From positions 609-31,320 of the forward strand of contig JAQDCK010000015.1 in assembly GCA_027681045.1 (NCBI GenBank): 30,712 nt of DNA, read 5' to 3'. Numbering within the stretch: position 1 is the stretch's first letter; every line of letters begins with the position of its first letter. Below, in pieces: positions 16,667 through 25,528 of the stretch. Both the position numbers and the translations under genes were made by a program. Under the pieces are notes generated by a model that did not search any database, had not been told where the DNA came from, and saw nothing but the letters and a program-made list of their open reading frames with translations. This stretch comes from Lactobacillaceae bacterium AF64-9pH9TA. GTDB taxonomy: Bacteria > Bacillota > Bacilli > Lactobacillales > Lactobacillaceae.

Positions 16667-17722
16667 ATGAAACGCTACCTTATTCTTGAAGATGGCAGCT
16701 CTTATGCCGGTGACGGTATTGGGGCCATGATCACCGCCACGGGCGAATTGGCCATCCAGACCAGCAACTATGGCTACCAAGAGGTTTTAACCGACCCGTC
16801 AAACGCGGGCAAGATCATTGTTTTTACTACTCCGATGATCGGAAGTAACGGGATCAACGCCGTTGACTACGAAAGCATTCAGCCTAGTGTCAAAGGAGTT
16901 ATTGCCAACGACATTGCCTTGAACATTACCGACAATGACACTTTTCAGTCTTTGGGCGACTTTCTAAAGGAAAAAGGGGTGCCGGCAATTTTTAACGTTG
17001 ATACCCGGGCCTTGGTCAGAAAACTGCAGAATCTGGGCCCTTTAAAGGCCTCAATCATGGATACCAATGATGAACACGCCTTTGACCAGATCAGAGCCCT
17101 GGTTTTGCCGAAAAACAAGAGCTCCTTGGTTTCCACTAAGAACGCCTACGCCGCGCCAAACGTCGGCAAGACGATTGCCGTTATCGACCTGGGCCTCAAG
17201 CACTCCATGCTCCGGGAACTGTCATTAAGACAGGTCAATGCCAATGTTCTGCCATACAACGCGACTGTCCGCGACATCAAGAGCCTGCGGCCGGACGGGA
17301 TCATCATTTCTAACGGCCCCAGCCAGGCCAAAGAAGTTTTGCCATATTTGCGGCAGATTTTAGATGAATATCTGGGCAAGCTGCCGATCCTGGGGGTCGG
17401 CCTTGGCTTTTTGGCGATTTCATCCTACCTGGACCTCAGCCTGGTCGACCTGCCCCAGTATCAGAACGGGACCAATTTTCCTGTAATCGGGCAAAGTAGC
17501 GGGCAGATCTGGCAGACAGCCATGAACATCGGCCAGTTGGTTTTGCCGGATGACACGGCCATGACCTTCAATGAAGAGTATTTCGACCTGCACAATGAGC
17601 TTTTGGCTGGCTTCAGCAATGACAAGCTGCAGCTGCTGGCGGTGGCCTTCAACCCAGAAGGAGCCCCGGGGACGGAAGATGCCCAGGTGATTTTTGACGA
17701 CTTTTTGAAACTGGTGAAATAA
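16667..17722 (+). CDS. carA: CarA-like protein (carbamoyl-phosphate synthase small subunit fold) lacking the glutaminase triad
   Basis: The 351-residue protein aligns end to end with CarA. The N-terminal domain keeps YGYQEVLTDPS (35-45) and NVDTRALVR (110-118), and the C-terminal half has the class I glutamine amidotransferase fold. The active site is gone. The nucleophile motif GxCLGHQ reads GVGLGFL (243-249), so Cys is Gly245 and the next His and Gln are Phe and Leu. HPE is NPE (329-331), so the catalytic His is Asn329, although Glu331 remains. The SNGPGDP loop reads SNGPSQA. It cannot hydrolyse glutamine by the known mechanism. The frame is intact, uses GC-rich codons like its neighbours, and ends in TAATG overlapping carB. 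It starts one base after rluD, with no PyrR-type attenuator between. Confidence 0.9.
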   Translation: MKRYLILEDGSSYAGDGIGAMITATGELAIQTSNYGYQEVLTDPSNAGKIIVFTTPMIGSNGINAVDYESIQPSVKGVIANDIALNITDNDTFQSLGDFLKEKGVPAIFNVDTRALVRKLQNLGPLKASIMDTNDEHAFDQIRALVLPKNKSSLVSTKNAYAAPNVGKTIAVIDLGLKHSMLRELSLRQVNANVLPYNATVRDIKSLRPDGIIISNGPSQAKEVLPYLRQILDEYLGKLPILGVGLGFLAISSYLDLSLVDLPQYQNGTNFPVIGQSSGQIWQTAMNIGQLVLPDDTAMTFNEEYFDLHNELLAGFSNDKLQLLAVAFNPEGAPGTEDAQVIFDDFLKLVK

Positions 17723-20700
17723 TGCCACGTGAAAATGATTTAAACAAAATCTTGATTATTGGTGCCGGCTCAGCCCTGGTGGGCAATGTGGCCAATACGG
17801 ACCTCTTGACCAAGGGTGCCATCGAGGCCCTCTTAGAAGAGAATATCCAGGTGGTTCTGGTCAACCCCAATCCAGCCAGCGTGTCAACGGACCCCTTGCC
17901 GGGCTTGACCGTGTACCTGGAGCCGATGACTTTGGACTTCTTGAAGCGGATCCTCCGGATGGAAGAACCCGATGCGATCATGACGGCTTTTGGTTCCTTG
18001 ATGGCCCTGGACGTGACCAAGAAGCTGCAGGCTGATGGAATCCTCCACCAGATGGGGATCAGGCTGTTAACGATCAATGAGAGGGCCATTTCCATGTCCA
18101 ACCCGCAAAAGCGGACCCGCTTTTTAGAAGCCAATCATCTGCCAGTAGGTCAGACCTGGTTTTTAGACAGCTTGGGACTCAAATACGATGAGCACCTGCA
18201 AGAGCAGCTGGAAAACAAGCTCTCTTTCCCGATCCTTTTGACCAAGAAATACTACTTTGAACGCGATGACCACATCTCCTTTAAGAGCAGTCGGGATTTA
18301 GCCCAGTACCTGCGCCAGGAGAGCCAGGACAAGGACTTCCGTCCGGCCAGCTACCGGATGACGGAAGACCTGTCTAGTTGTGAGGAAGTCATCCTGGACC
18401 TTCTTCGCGATGAAGACGGCAACCTCTGCTTCGTCGGGGCAACTGGGTCTTTGGAACCGGTCGGGATTGACTCAGGCGACTCGGTCTTGATCAAGCCCCT
18501 TTTGACCATGAACAATGACCAAATTCAAGTCCTGCGGGCAGAAGCTGGCAAGATCGCGGACAAATTGCAGCTAGTCGGCTTTTTGAGCATCCACTTCGCC
18601 ATCAGCCACCGGGATACGGAAATGGTCTACAAGCTCTTGGCCGTCAAGCCTCGCTTGACCAGAACGGCGGTCTTGGACCAAAAGACCAGCTTGTATTCAA
18701 TCGGCTATGTCTTGGCCAAGCTGGCGATCGGGATGCGACTGAATGAAGTCACTGACCCGGCCACCGGCCTGTGCGCGGCGATTGAACCGGTCTCTGATAC
18801 TGTCAGCGTCAAGATCCCTTACTGGTCCTTTGCCCAGACTGGTTACAACCACTACCAGCTGGGCAAGCACACCCAGTCAACTGGAGAAGCGGTCGGGATC
18901 GGGCGGAATTTTGAAAGTGCCTTTTTCAAGGCCTTGATTTCCAGCAATGACCTGGAAGTCCTCTGGTCGGCTTTTGTCAAGGAAAGGGGAAAGAGCGATG
19001 AGGTGATCCTGGATGACCTCCGTCACCCTAACGAAATGCACCTGGTTCAGCTGCTGGCTGCCCTTAGCCAGGGGATCGACTACCAGGCCCTGAGCAGCGT
19101 CTTCAATATTCATCCGGTCTACTACCAGAAGCTGCGCTACCTGGTCAAGATCGGTAGGGACATTGCCCACGCGGGTGAATTAGACCATGACCTCCTCTTA
19201 AAGGCCAAGATCCGGGGCTTCTCCAGCGACCTTTTGGCCAAATTGACCAAGATGGACGTCCATGACATTTTCCCTTTGCTCAATGAAAAAGGTATCCGGC
19301 CGTCATTCTCAGCCATTGATGACAGTGCCGGGGTCTACCAGCCGAAAGTCAAGGTTTACTACCAGAGCTACGGGGTCGAAAGCGAATTGGAATTTGCCAA
19401 GGATTCGGAGAAGAAGAAGGTTCTTTTGCTGGGGATGCCGCCTTTCCAAGTCTCGGTAACCAGTGAATTTGACTACATGCTCTACCATGCCCTGGCGGCC
19501 TTGAAAAAAGAGGGCTATGAGACGGTCCTTTTGTCCAACAACGCTGAATCTGCTTCGATGGACTACCACCTGGCTGGCCGGGTCTATTTTGAACCGATCA
19601 ACCTGGACAGCATCATCACCATCTGCGAAGAAGAAGGGATCACGGACGTGGTCACCCAGTTCTCCGGCAAGCAGGTTTCCGCCTTGCGCCTGCCTTTGAT
19701 GAGCCACGGTTTGAAGATTTTTGGCCAGCACGACATCGACCGCCTTTTGCCAATCAGTCACTTGGACACGGCCAAGATTTCTGACGTCAAACGGGTGCCG
19801 TATTTGGCAACGACTGATTACCAGGCAGTTTTAGCCTTTGTCGCCCAGGTAGGTTATCCTGTCTTGGTCGGGGGTTACCACCAAAAGGGCAAGCAAAAGT
19901 CGGCCGTGGTCTATGACCAGCCGGCCCTGGACAAATACTTCCGGGAAAACCAGGTTGATGACTATACGATTTCCCAGTTTATCTCGGGGATGAAGTATGA
20001 GATTACGGCGATCACGGATGGGGAAGACGTGACAATTCCAGGGATCGTGGAGCACTTGGAGCAGTCGGGGTCGCATGCATCAGACTCAATTGCTGTTTTT
20101 GGCCCCCAGTATTTAAGCAGGGAACATGCCGAAAAGCTAAGAGAGGAAACGATCAAGCTGATCTCCAGCTTCAAGGTCAGAGGGATTTTCAACCTCCACT
20201 TTTTGCTCAAGGGCAGTGAAATCTACCTGCTTCAGATCAAGACCTATGCCGGTCACAACCTGGCCTTTTTGTCCAAGTCCATGAACAAGGACCTGGTCGA
20301 ATATGCGGTTAAGGTTTTAGCGGGCAGAAAGATTGCCGACTTGGGCTACCCGAATGAGGTCTGGCCAGTTGACGAATTCATCCACGTGAAGATGCCGGTC
20401 TTCTCCTACCTCAATTACAGCTCAGACAATACTTTTGACTCCAGGATGAAGTCCTCTGACGCCGTGATGGGCAGAGACAGCCTTTTATCCAAGGCCCTTT
20501 ACAAGGGCTATGAAGCCAGCGACCTGCATATTCCAAGTTATGGGACGATCTTCTTCTCAGTCAGCGATGAAGAAAAGCAGGAAGTGGCCAACCTGGCCAA
20601 GCGCTTTGCCCGCCTGGGCTTCAAGATTACAGCTACGGAAGGGACGGCCAATATTCTGGCTGAGGCCGGGATTACCACTGGCGTTATCGCCAAGATCCAG

Positions 20701-20913
20701 GAGGGGTCAAGAAACCTTTTGGAAAGAATCCGGACCCACCGGATTGTGATGGTGGTCAATGTCGTCAATCTGTCGGACTCGGCAGTGGAAGACTCGATCA
20801 AGATCAAGGACCAGGCCCTGAATACCCATATTCCGGTTTTCTCCAGCCTGGAAACAGTCCAGCTGATTCTGGATGTTCTGGAATCGCTGGCCTTGACTAC
20901 CCAGCCAATTTAA
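17722..20913 (+). CDS. carB: CarB-like protein (carbamoyl-phosphate synthase large subunit fold) with both ATP-grasp active sites lost
   Basis: The 1063-residue protein has normal CarB length and domain order: two synthetase halves (about 1-400 and 565-930) around an oligomerisation domain, then an MGS-like allosteric domain (about 930-1063). The catalytic residues are replaced in both halves. The Mg-ATP motif E-x-N-P-R is AVKPR at 307-311 and QIKTY at 838-842. The Arg and glycine phosphate loop (RPSFTMGGSGGG type) is replaced after FPILL (169-173), and its second copy reads VGGYHQKG (716-723). GIHTGDS is GIDSGDS in the first half, and Gln before FA is His in both (H291, H826). H785 and GDS-like remnants survive. 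No stop or frameshift interrupts it. It overlaps carA by one base. Carbamoyl-phosphate synthesis is therefore very unlikely; a structural or sensory role is possible. Confidence 0.9.
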   Translation: MPRENDLNKILIIGAGSALVGNVANTDLLTKGAIEALLEENIQVVLVNPNPASVSTDPLPGLTVYLEPMTLDFLKRILRMEEPDAIMTAFGSLMALDVTKKLQADGILHQMGIRLLTINERAISMSNPQKRTRFLEANHLPVGQTWFLDSLGLKYDEHLQEQLENKLSFPILLTKKYYFERDDHISFKSSRDLAQYLRQESQDKDFRPASYRMTEDLSSCEEVILDLLRDEDGNLCFVGATGSLEPVGIDSGDSVLIKPLLTMNNDQIQVLRAEAGKIADKLQLVGFLSIHFAISHRDTEMVYKLLAVKPRLTRTAVLDQKTSLYSIGYVLAKLAIGMRLNEVTDPATGLCAAIEPVSDTVSVKIPYWSFAQTGYNHYQLGKHTQSTGEAVGIGRNFESAFFKALISSNDLEVLWSAFVKERGKSDEVILDDLRHPNEMHLVQLLAALSQGIDYQALSSVFNIHPVYYQKLRYLVKIGRDIAHAGELDHDLLLKAKIRGFSSDLLAKLTKMDVHDIFPLLNEKGIRPSFSAIDDSAGVYQPKVKVYYQSYGVESELEFAKDSEKKKVLLLGMPPFQVSVTSEFDYMLYHALAALKKEGYETVLLSNNAESASMDYHLAGRVYFEPINLDSIITICEEEGITDVVTQFSGKQVSALRLPLMSHGLKIFGQHDIDRLLPISHLDTAKISDVKRVPYLATTDYQAVLAFVAQVGYPVLVGGYHQKGKQKSAVVYDQPALDKYFRENQVDDYTISQFISGMKYEITAITDGEDVTIPGIVEHLEQSGSHASDSIAVFGPQYLSREHAEKLREETIKLISSFKVRGIFNLHFLLKGSEIYLLQIKTYAGHNLAFLSKSMNKDLVEYAVKVLAGRKIADLGYPNEVWPVDEFIHVKMPVFSYLNYSSDNTFDSRMKSSDAVMGRDSLLSKALYKGYEASDLHIPSYGTIFFSVSDEEKQEVANLAKRFARLGFKITATEGTANILAEAGITTGVIAKIQEGSRNLLERIRTHRIVMVVNVVNLSDSAVEDSIKIKDQALNTHIPVFSSLETVQLILDVLESLALTTQPI

Positions 20914-20917
20914 AAGA

Positions 20918-20926
20918 TGCTATACT
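20918..20926 (+). promoter_or_regulatory. Promoter of the UPF0237-UPF0210 pair
   Basis: The extended -10 element TGC-TATACT (hexamer 20921-20926) lies just after the carB stop. It would give a leader of about 80 bases holding two small hairpins (20971-20986 and 20990-21000), the second abutting the Shine-Dalgarno AGGAGGG (21001-21007). Confidence 0.55.
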
Positions 20927-21013
20927 CAAGGCAGAACTTTTTAATCTAAATCAAATTTATTTATATTTTTTATCCCGACAAGGATAGAAGCTTCGCAAGC
21001 AGGAGGGCAAGCG

Positions 21014-21295
21014 ATGAGAGCAATTTTGACAACCGTCGGCCAAGACAAGACCGGGATTGTTGCCGGCGTAAGCAGCTTTTTGGCTGAAAAAGACATTAAC
21101 ATTCTGGACCTGTCCCAGACGATCATGGACGGCTACTTCACGATGATGATGGTCGTTGATGTCAGCGATGAGGCAGATTTCTCCGCCTTGAGCACGGACC
21201 TCAAGGAACTGGGCAAGAAACTGGGCGTGGAAATTAACATCCGGAATGAAAAGATGTACGCAGCCATGCATGAACTGGGCGGAGGTCTGGAATAA
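21014..21295 (+). CDS. ACT-domain protein, UPF0237 family
   Basis: The 93-residue protein is a single ACT domain: [30 protein letters not shown]..., the small-molecule-binding fold (usually amino acids) of metabolic regulators. It closely follows the UPF0237 family (GcvR-like). A strong AGGAGGG precedes ATG 21014. The stop overlaps the next start (TAATG), and the two families are found together across Firmicutes, suggesting a sensor-effector pair of unknown role. Confidence 0.92.
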   Translation: MRAILTTVGQDKTGIVAGVSSFLAEKDINILDLSQTIMDGYFTMMMVVDVSDEADFSALSTDLKELGKKLGVEINIRNEKMYAAMHELGGGLE

Positions 21296-22638
21296 TGGAC
21301 TTGCGGCGGATTATGGAAACGGTCAATATGATCGACAACGAGAACCTGGACTTGCGGACGACGACTATGGGGATCTCACTTTTAGATTGTATTGACTCAG
21401 ACAGTGACCGGGCCTGCCAGAAGATCTACGACAAGATCACGACTAAGGCGGAAAACCTGGTCAAGGTAGCTAGAGAACTGGAAACTGAATACGGGATTCC
21501 GATTGCCAACAAGCGGATTACTGTAACCCCGATTTCTTTGATCGCGGCAGCTTCAGGGGACAGCGACTATGTTAAGTACGCGATTACCTTGGACAAGGCA
21601 GCCAAGGCAGTCGGCGTGGATCTGATCGGTGGCTTCTCAGCTTTGGTGCACAAGGGCTACCAAAACGGTGACCGGGTCTTGATCAAGTCAATTCCCCAAG
21701 CTTTAAAGGAAACCGAAAGAGTCTGCTCTAGCGTCAATGTCGGCTCAACCAGAAGCGGGATCAACATGGATGCCGTCAAGGAAATGGGCCAGATCGTCAT
21801 TGAGAACGAAAAGATTAACCCGCTGAACAACGGCAACCTGGTCATCTTCTGCAACGCGGTTGAAGACAACCCGTTTATGGCCGGGGGCTTCCATGGGGTC
21901 GGAGAAAGCGACGTGGCTTTGAATGTCGGCGTATCTGGTCCTGGCGTGGTTAAGACGGCCCTGGAAAAGGTTAAGGGCGAATCCATGGACGTGGTTGCTG
22001 AAACCATCAAGCAGACGGCCTTTAAGGTTACCAGAATGGGCCAGTTGGTGGGCCAGGAAGCATCTAAGCGCCTGGGCGTTGACTTCGGGATCGTGGACCT
22101 GTCCTTGGCGCCAACTCCTGCCCAAGGCGACTCAGTAGCCAACATTTTGGAAGAAATCGGCCTGGAAAGCGTGGGGACCCACGGAACCACGGCAGCTTTG
22201 GCCATGTTAAACGATGCTGTCAAGAAGGGCGGCATCATGGCCTGCAGCCATGTCGGCGGTTTGTCAGGTGCCTTCATTCCGGAATCAGAAGATGCCGGGA
22301 TGATTGCAGCGGCAGAAAAGGGGATTTTGACGGTCGACAAATTGGAAGCCATGACCGCTGTCTGCTCAGTTGGTCTGGACATGATTGCGGTACCTGGCGA
22401 CACGCCAGCTGAAACGATCAGTGCCATGATTGCTGACGAAGCGGCAATCGGGATGATCAACAACAAGACCACGGCTGTCCGGGTTATTCCAGTACCAGGC
22501 AAGGACGTGGGCGACACAATTGAATTTGGCGGCCTCTTCGGCTATGCCCCGATTATGCCTGTTCACAAGGAATCAAGCGCGGCGATGATCAACCGCGGCG
22601 GCCGGATTCCAGCCCCAGTGCACAGCTTTAAGAACTAA
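21295..22638 (+). CDS. UPF0210 (DUF711, PFL-like) family protein
   Basis: The 447-residue protein has UPF0210 hallmarks: [20 protein letters not shown] at the N-terminus, [21 protein letters not shown] in the middle and [11 protein letters not shown] near the end. The fold is related to pyruvate formate-lyase-type barrels, but I see no glycyl-radical motif, and no activity is established. It is translationally coupled to the ACT protein upstream and ends at a shared terminator. Confidence 0.92.
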   Translation: MDLRRIMETVNMIDNENLDLRTTTMGISLLDCIDSDSDRACQKIYDKITTKAENLVKVARELETEYGIPIANKRITVTPISLIAAASGDSDYVKYAITLDKAAKAVGVDLIGGFSALVHKGYQNGDRVLIKSIPQALKETERVCSSVNVGSTRSGINMDAVKEMGQIVIENEKINPLNNGNLVIFCNAVEDNPFMAGGFHGVGESDVALNVGVSGPGVVKTALEKVKGESMDVVAETIKQTAFKVTRMGQLVGQEASKRLGVDFGIVDLSLAPTPAQGDSVANILEEIGLESVGTHGTTAALAMLNDAVKKGGIMACSHVGGLSGAFIPESEDAGMIAAAEKGILTVDKLEAMTAVCSVGLDMIAVPGDTPAETISAMIADEAAIGMINNKTTAVRVIPVPGKDVGDTIEFGGLFGYAPIMPVHKESSAAMINRGGRIPAPVHSFKN

Positions 22639-22655
22639 TTTTTTAGAATATATAG

Positions 22656-22699
22656 AAAAAGAACCGTACTACCCATTTTGGGATAATACGGTTCTTTTT
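22656..22699. terminator. Bidirectional terminator between the UPF0210 gene and rqcH
   Basis: A 13-bp stem (22656-22668 with 22687-22699) extends inward with CCC/GGG pairing. T-runs are present in both directions, serving both convergent genes. Confidence 0.88.
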
Positions 22700-22705
22700 T
22701 GCATC

Positions 22706-24397
22706 TTAGTCAATCCGCTTAGCTAAAATCTCGTTAGCTTCCGGGGTAACTTCAATGGACTTCTGTCCGGTGTAGATGACGAAGCCAGGCTTGGCCCCGT
22801 TAGGTTTCTTGATCCGCTTGACCTGGATATAGTCAACCGGCACGTGGGCGGAATTTTTGGCCTTGGAGAAGTAGGCAGCGATCTCCGCGCTTTCCTGGAT
22901 GTCGCTGTCACTTGGCTGGCTGTCAGTCAAGATAACGTGGGAGCCGGGGATGTTCTTGACGTGGAACCAGTAGTGGTTCTTGTCGGCCTTTTTCAAGGTC
23001 AGCCAGTCGTTTTGCAGGTTGTTCTTGCCGACTAAAACAGTTTTGCCGGAGCTGAGCTTGAACTTGTTTAGGCTCTTTTCGGTCAGCTTCGGCTTCCGGC
23101 GCTTCTTTTGATCAGCTCTAAGGTAACCTTGGTTGATCAGCTCTTCCTTGATGGTTTCGACGTCTTCTGGGTCAGCGTTGTCGATTTCCGTTTGAACGGA
23201 ATCAAGGTAGCGGAGGTTTTCTTCCGTGATCTCAATCTGTTTGGTCACGTGTTTGATAGAATCCCGCATCTTCTTGTAGCGCTTGAAGTATTTCTGGGCA
23301 TTGCGCTGAGGGGAGAGGGCTGGGTCAAGTTTGATGGTCATGGGCTGGTTGCCTTCATAGTAGTTAGGTAGGTCGATTTTTTCCATGCCGGGCTTAACCT
23401 GGCTTAAGTAGGCGGTTAAAAGTTCCCCGGAAACTCTGAGATTTTCGGAGTTTTCAGCACTGTCCAGCTGCTTTTCCAGCTTCTTCAGCTTCTTTTGGAG
23501 CTTTTTGGTCTCATTAGTGACGACCCGGGTCACCTGCTGGGACCGCTGCTTTACCCAGTCCCGGTTGGCCTGGTAGGCGTAAAACTCGTCTAAGGCTTCA
23601 TTTAAGTTAGTGGAGGAGCTTTCCTTGGTCATCTCCAAATGATATGGCAGGTAAGGGTAGATCCGCCGCTTGTGCTTTGGCGTCAAGAGAACGTAGGCCT
23701 TAGGGGAGGAGAACTGGTTGTAGAAAGTCTTCAGAGAAGAGAAGGAGTAGTCGTCTTCCAAGTAGCCGGTCAGTTCTTGCCGGTCATCGCCATCTAAGCC
23801 GTCCATTTGCTTGGCTAGGTCAGCTGGGGTTGAGTAGTCTTTTTTCAAAGAAGAAAATTCTGATTCCGTTAAAGTAAAGCCGTTGATACCGGGAGTCAGT
23901 GGGGGCAGTTCGTACTTGGCTTTAGGCAAGAGGAGGCGGGCCCGGTTTTCGTCGGGGTTGATCCGCTTGAGCAAGTCGATGATCTTGCCGCTTTGCTTGT
24001 CATAGAGGATGACGTTGCTATGCCGGCCCATCAATTCAACGGAGAGGATCAGCTGCATTTCGTCACCGAGTTCGTTACGGTTGCTGAAGGAGAAGTTGAC
24101 GATCCTGCTAAGGCCGACCTGGTTGATTTCCTGGAGGACTGACCCTTCCAGGTATTTACGCAGGACCATGACGAAGAGAGGAGCCACGTTAGGGTTGGAG
24201 AAGGACTCCTTGCTCAAGTAGAGACGGGGATATTCAGGATTAGCGGAAATTAAAAGCTGCTTGTTTTTGCGGCCCTTTCTAAAGACTAGGACCAGGTCGT
24301 TGTTAAAAGGCTGGTAGATCTTGTGTAAGCGGCCAGCAGTAATCTCATCTTGTAGTTCATTAAGCAGGCTATGAATAAATAATCCGTCAAAAGCCAT
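22706..24397 (-). CDS. rqcH: RqcH / Rqc2-like ribosome quality-control factor (fibronectin-binding protein family)
   Basis: The 563-residue NFACT protein binds stalled 50S subunits and, in B. subtilis, directs alanine tailing of the trapped chain. The NFACT-N domain starts MAFDGLFIHSLLNEL. A long coiled coil follows (about 280-430, KKLQKKLKKLEKQLDSAEN), then the NFACT-R domain (about 450-555) with WFHVKNIPGSHVIL. It was earlier named FbpA/PavA for fibronectin binding in streptococci. I chose ATG 24397 because the family starts MAFDG or MSFDG and GAGG precedes it. An upstream ATG at 24433 adds 12 unlike residues. Confidence 0.92.
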   Translation of the reverse strand: MAFDGLFIHSLLNELQDEITAGRLHKIYQPFNNDLVLVFRKGRKNKQLLISANPEYPRLYLSKESFSNPNVAPLFVMVLRKYLEGSVLQEINQVGLSRIVNFSFSNRNELGDEMQLILSVELMGRHSNVILYDKQSGKIIDLLKRINPDENRARLLLPKAKYELPPLTPGINGFTLTESEFSSLKKDYSTPADLAKQMDGLDGDDRQELTGYLEDDYSFSSLKTFYNQFSSPKAYVLLTPKHKRRIYPYLPYHLEMTKESSSTNLNEALDEFYAYQANRDWVKQRSQQVTRVVTNETKKLQKKLKKLEKQLDSAENSENLRVSGELLTAYLSQVKPGMEKIDLPNYYEGNQPMTIKLDPALSPQRNAQKYFKRYKKMRDSIKHVTKQIEITEENLRYLDSVQTEIDNADPEDVETIKEELINQGYLRADQKKRRKPKLTEKSLNKFKLSSGKTVLVGKNNLQNDWLTLKKADKNHYWFHVKNIPGSHVILTDSQPSDSDIQESAEIAAYFSKAKNSAHVPVDYIQVKRIKKPNGAKPGFVIYTGQKSIEVTPEANEILAKRID

Positions 24398-24550
24398 TGA
24401 GCACACCTCATTCGTAAATTGAAAATTGTTCAATAAACTATTTTATCATAAATTGCGGGCTTTATCGGATATCTTGATTGATCTAGTTAGCAGTTATTCT
24501 ATACGCAAACAGGCGTGATCAAGATTCTTCTAGTTTAGCTGGGGCAAGTA

Positions 24551-24559
24551 TGCTATAAT
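24551..24559 (+). promoter_or_regulatory. degV promoter
   Basis: The extended -10 element TGC-TATAAT (hexamer 24554-24559) lies 36 bases before the start codon, without a good -35. The same element precedes rnpB and the fhs operon. The remaining rqcH-degV spacer (24398-24550) shows only a loose inverted repeat (TCTTGAT / ATCAAGA). Confidence 0.6.
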
Positions 24560-24594
24560 TTTCATGTTAAAACGTTAAATACGGAAGGTTTAAT

Positions 24595-25476
24595 ATGAAG
24601 ATCGCATTAGTTACCGACAGTACGGCCAATTTGTCCGCGGCCGAAATTGAAAAGTATAATATCAAGGTCATTCCTATTCCGATTTACATCGATGACAAGG
24701 AATACCTGGAAGGTATCAACATCACTTCTGAAGAGCTTTTTGAATCGCAGCGGAGTGGCTCCAGCTTCCCGACCACTTCCCAGCCGAAGATGGGGGATCT
24801 CATCACGACTTTTGACAACTTGAAGGATGAGGGTTACGAGGCGATCATCTACCTTTGCCTCTCCAGCGGGATTTCAGGTTCCTACAGCACCTTGATGGGG
24901 ATCGCGCAAAGCAACCCGGACTACCACCTGTACCCGTTTGACTCACAAATTACTGTCCGCCTGCAGGGCTACCAAGTTCTGGCAGCAGCCAAGATGATCG
25001 AAAAGGGCAGCTACAGCCCGGAAGAGATCATTGCCAAGCTGGCTGAAATCCGGTCAACTGTCGACGAACTCTTCATCGTTGATGACTTGAACAACTTGAG
25101 CCGGGGCGGGCGTTTGAGCAATGCCAGCGCCTTTATCGGGTCACTCTTGAACATCAAGCCTTTGCTGACTTTCAACGATGAAGCTAAGATCGTGGCTTAT
25201 GACAAGGTCCGGTCAATGAAGCGGGCAGTTAAGAAGATCGAACAAGAATCTCTGGAAAAGATCAAGTCTTTGGATATCCCAGAAGACAAGCTGCGGATCT
25301 TGATCATCCAGTCAAATGACGCTGACCAAGCTGAAGACGTTATGAACTACTTCAAGGCTGAAGTGCCAAATGCTGTCTTTGAAATGGACGAATTCAGCCC
25401 GGTTATCGCGACTTATCTGGGCGAAAAGTCAATCGGCATTACTTGGATGATTGACGTTGAACAGATGGAATTCTAG
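24595..25476 (+). CDS. DegV-family fatty-acid-binding protein
   Basis: The 293-residue protein has DegV landmarks: ALVTDSTANLSA at the N-terminus, FPTTSQP, LSSGISGSYST, and NNLSRGGRLSNASAFIGSLLNIKPLL. Members bind a fatty acid between two domains; in S. aureus and others, FakB proteins present it to the kinase FakA. Whether this copy is FakB cannot be told, as no FakA gene is in the window. GGAAGG precedes ATG 24595. Confidence 0.9.
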   Translation: MKIALVTDSTANLSAAEIEKYNIKVIPIPIYIDDKEYLEGINITSEELFESQRSGSSFPTTSQPKMGDLITTFDNLKDEGYEAIIYLCLSSGISGSYSTLMGIAQSNPDYHLYPFDSQITVRLQGYQVLAAAKMIEKGSYSPEEIIAKLAEIRSTVDELFIVDDLNNLSRGGRLSNASAFIGSLLNIKPLLTFNDEAKIVAYDKVRSMKRAVKKIEQESLEKIKSLDIPEDKLRILIIQSNDADQAEDVMNYFKAEVPNAVFEMDEFSPVIATYLGEKSIGITWMIDVEQMEF

Positions 25477-25528
25477 TTTTTAGACTTCAGAATTTGCTGT
25501 GTTCAGTGAAAGAAAAGGAAATTTGGAA

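Noticed and set aside
16660..16670. PyrR attenuator expected before a pyr-type gene
   Set aside because: Only one base separates rluD and the carA-like gene, so there is no room for one.
21657..22517. 286-codon open frame on the minus strand
   Set aside because: It is wholly antisense to the UPF0210 gene, with proline/serine-rich residues and no recognisable motif; a shadow of the real gene.
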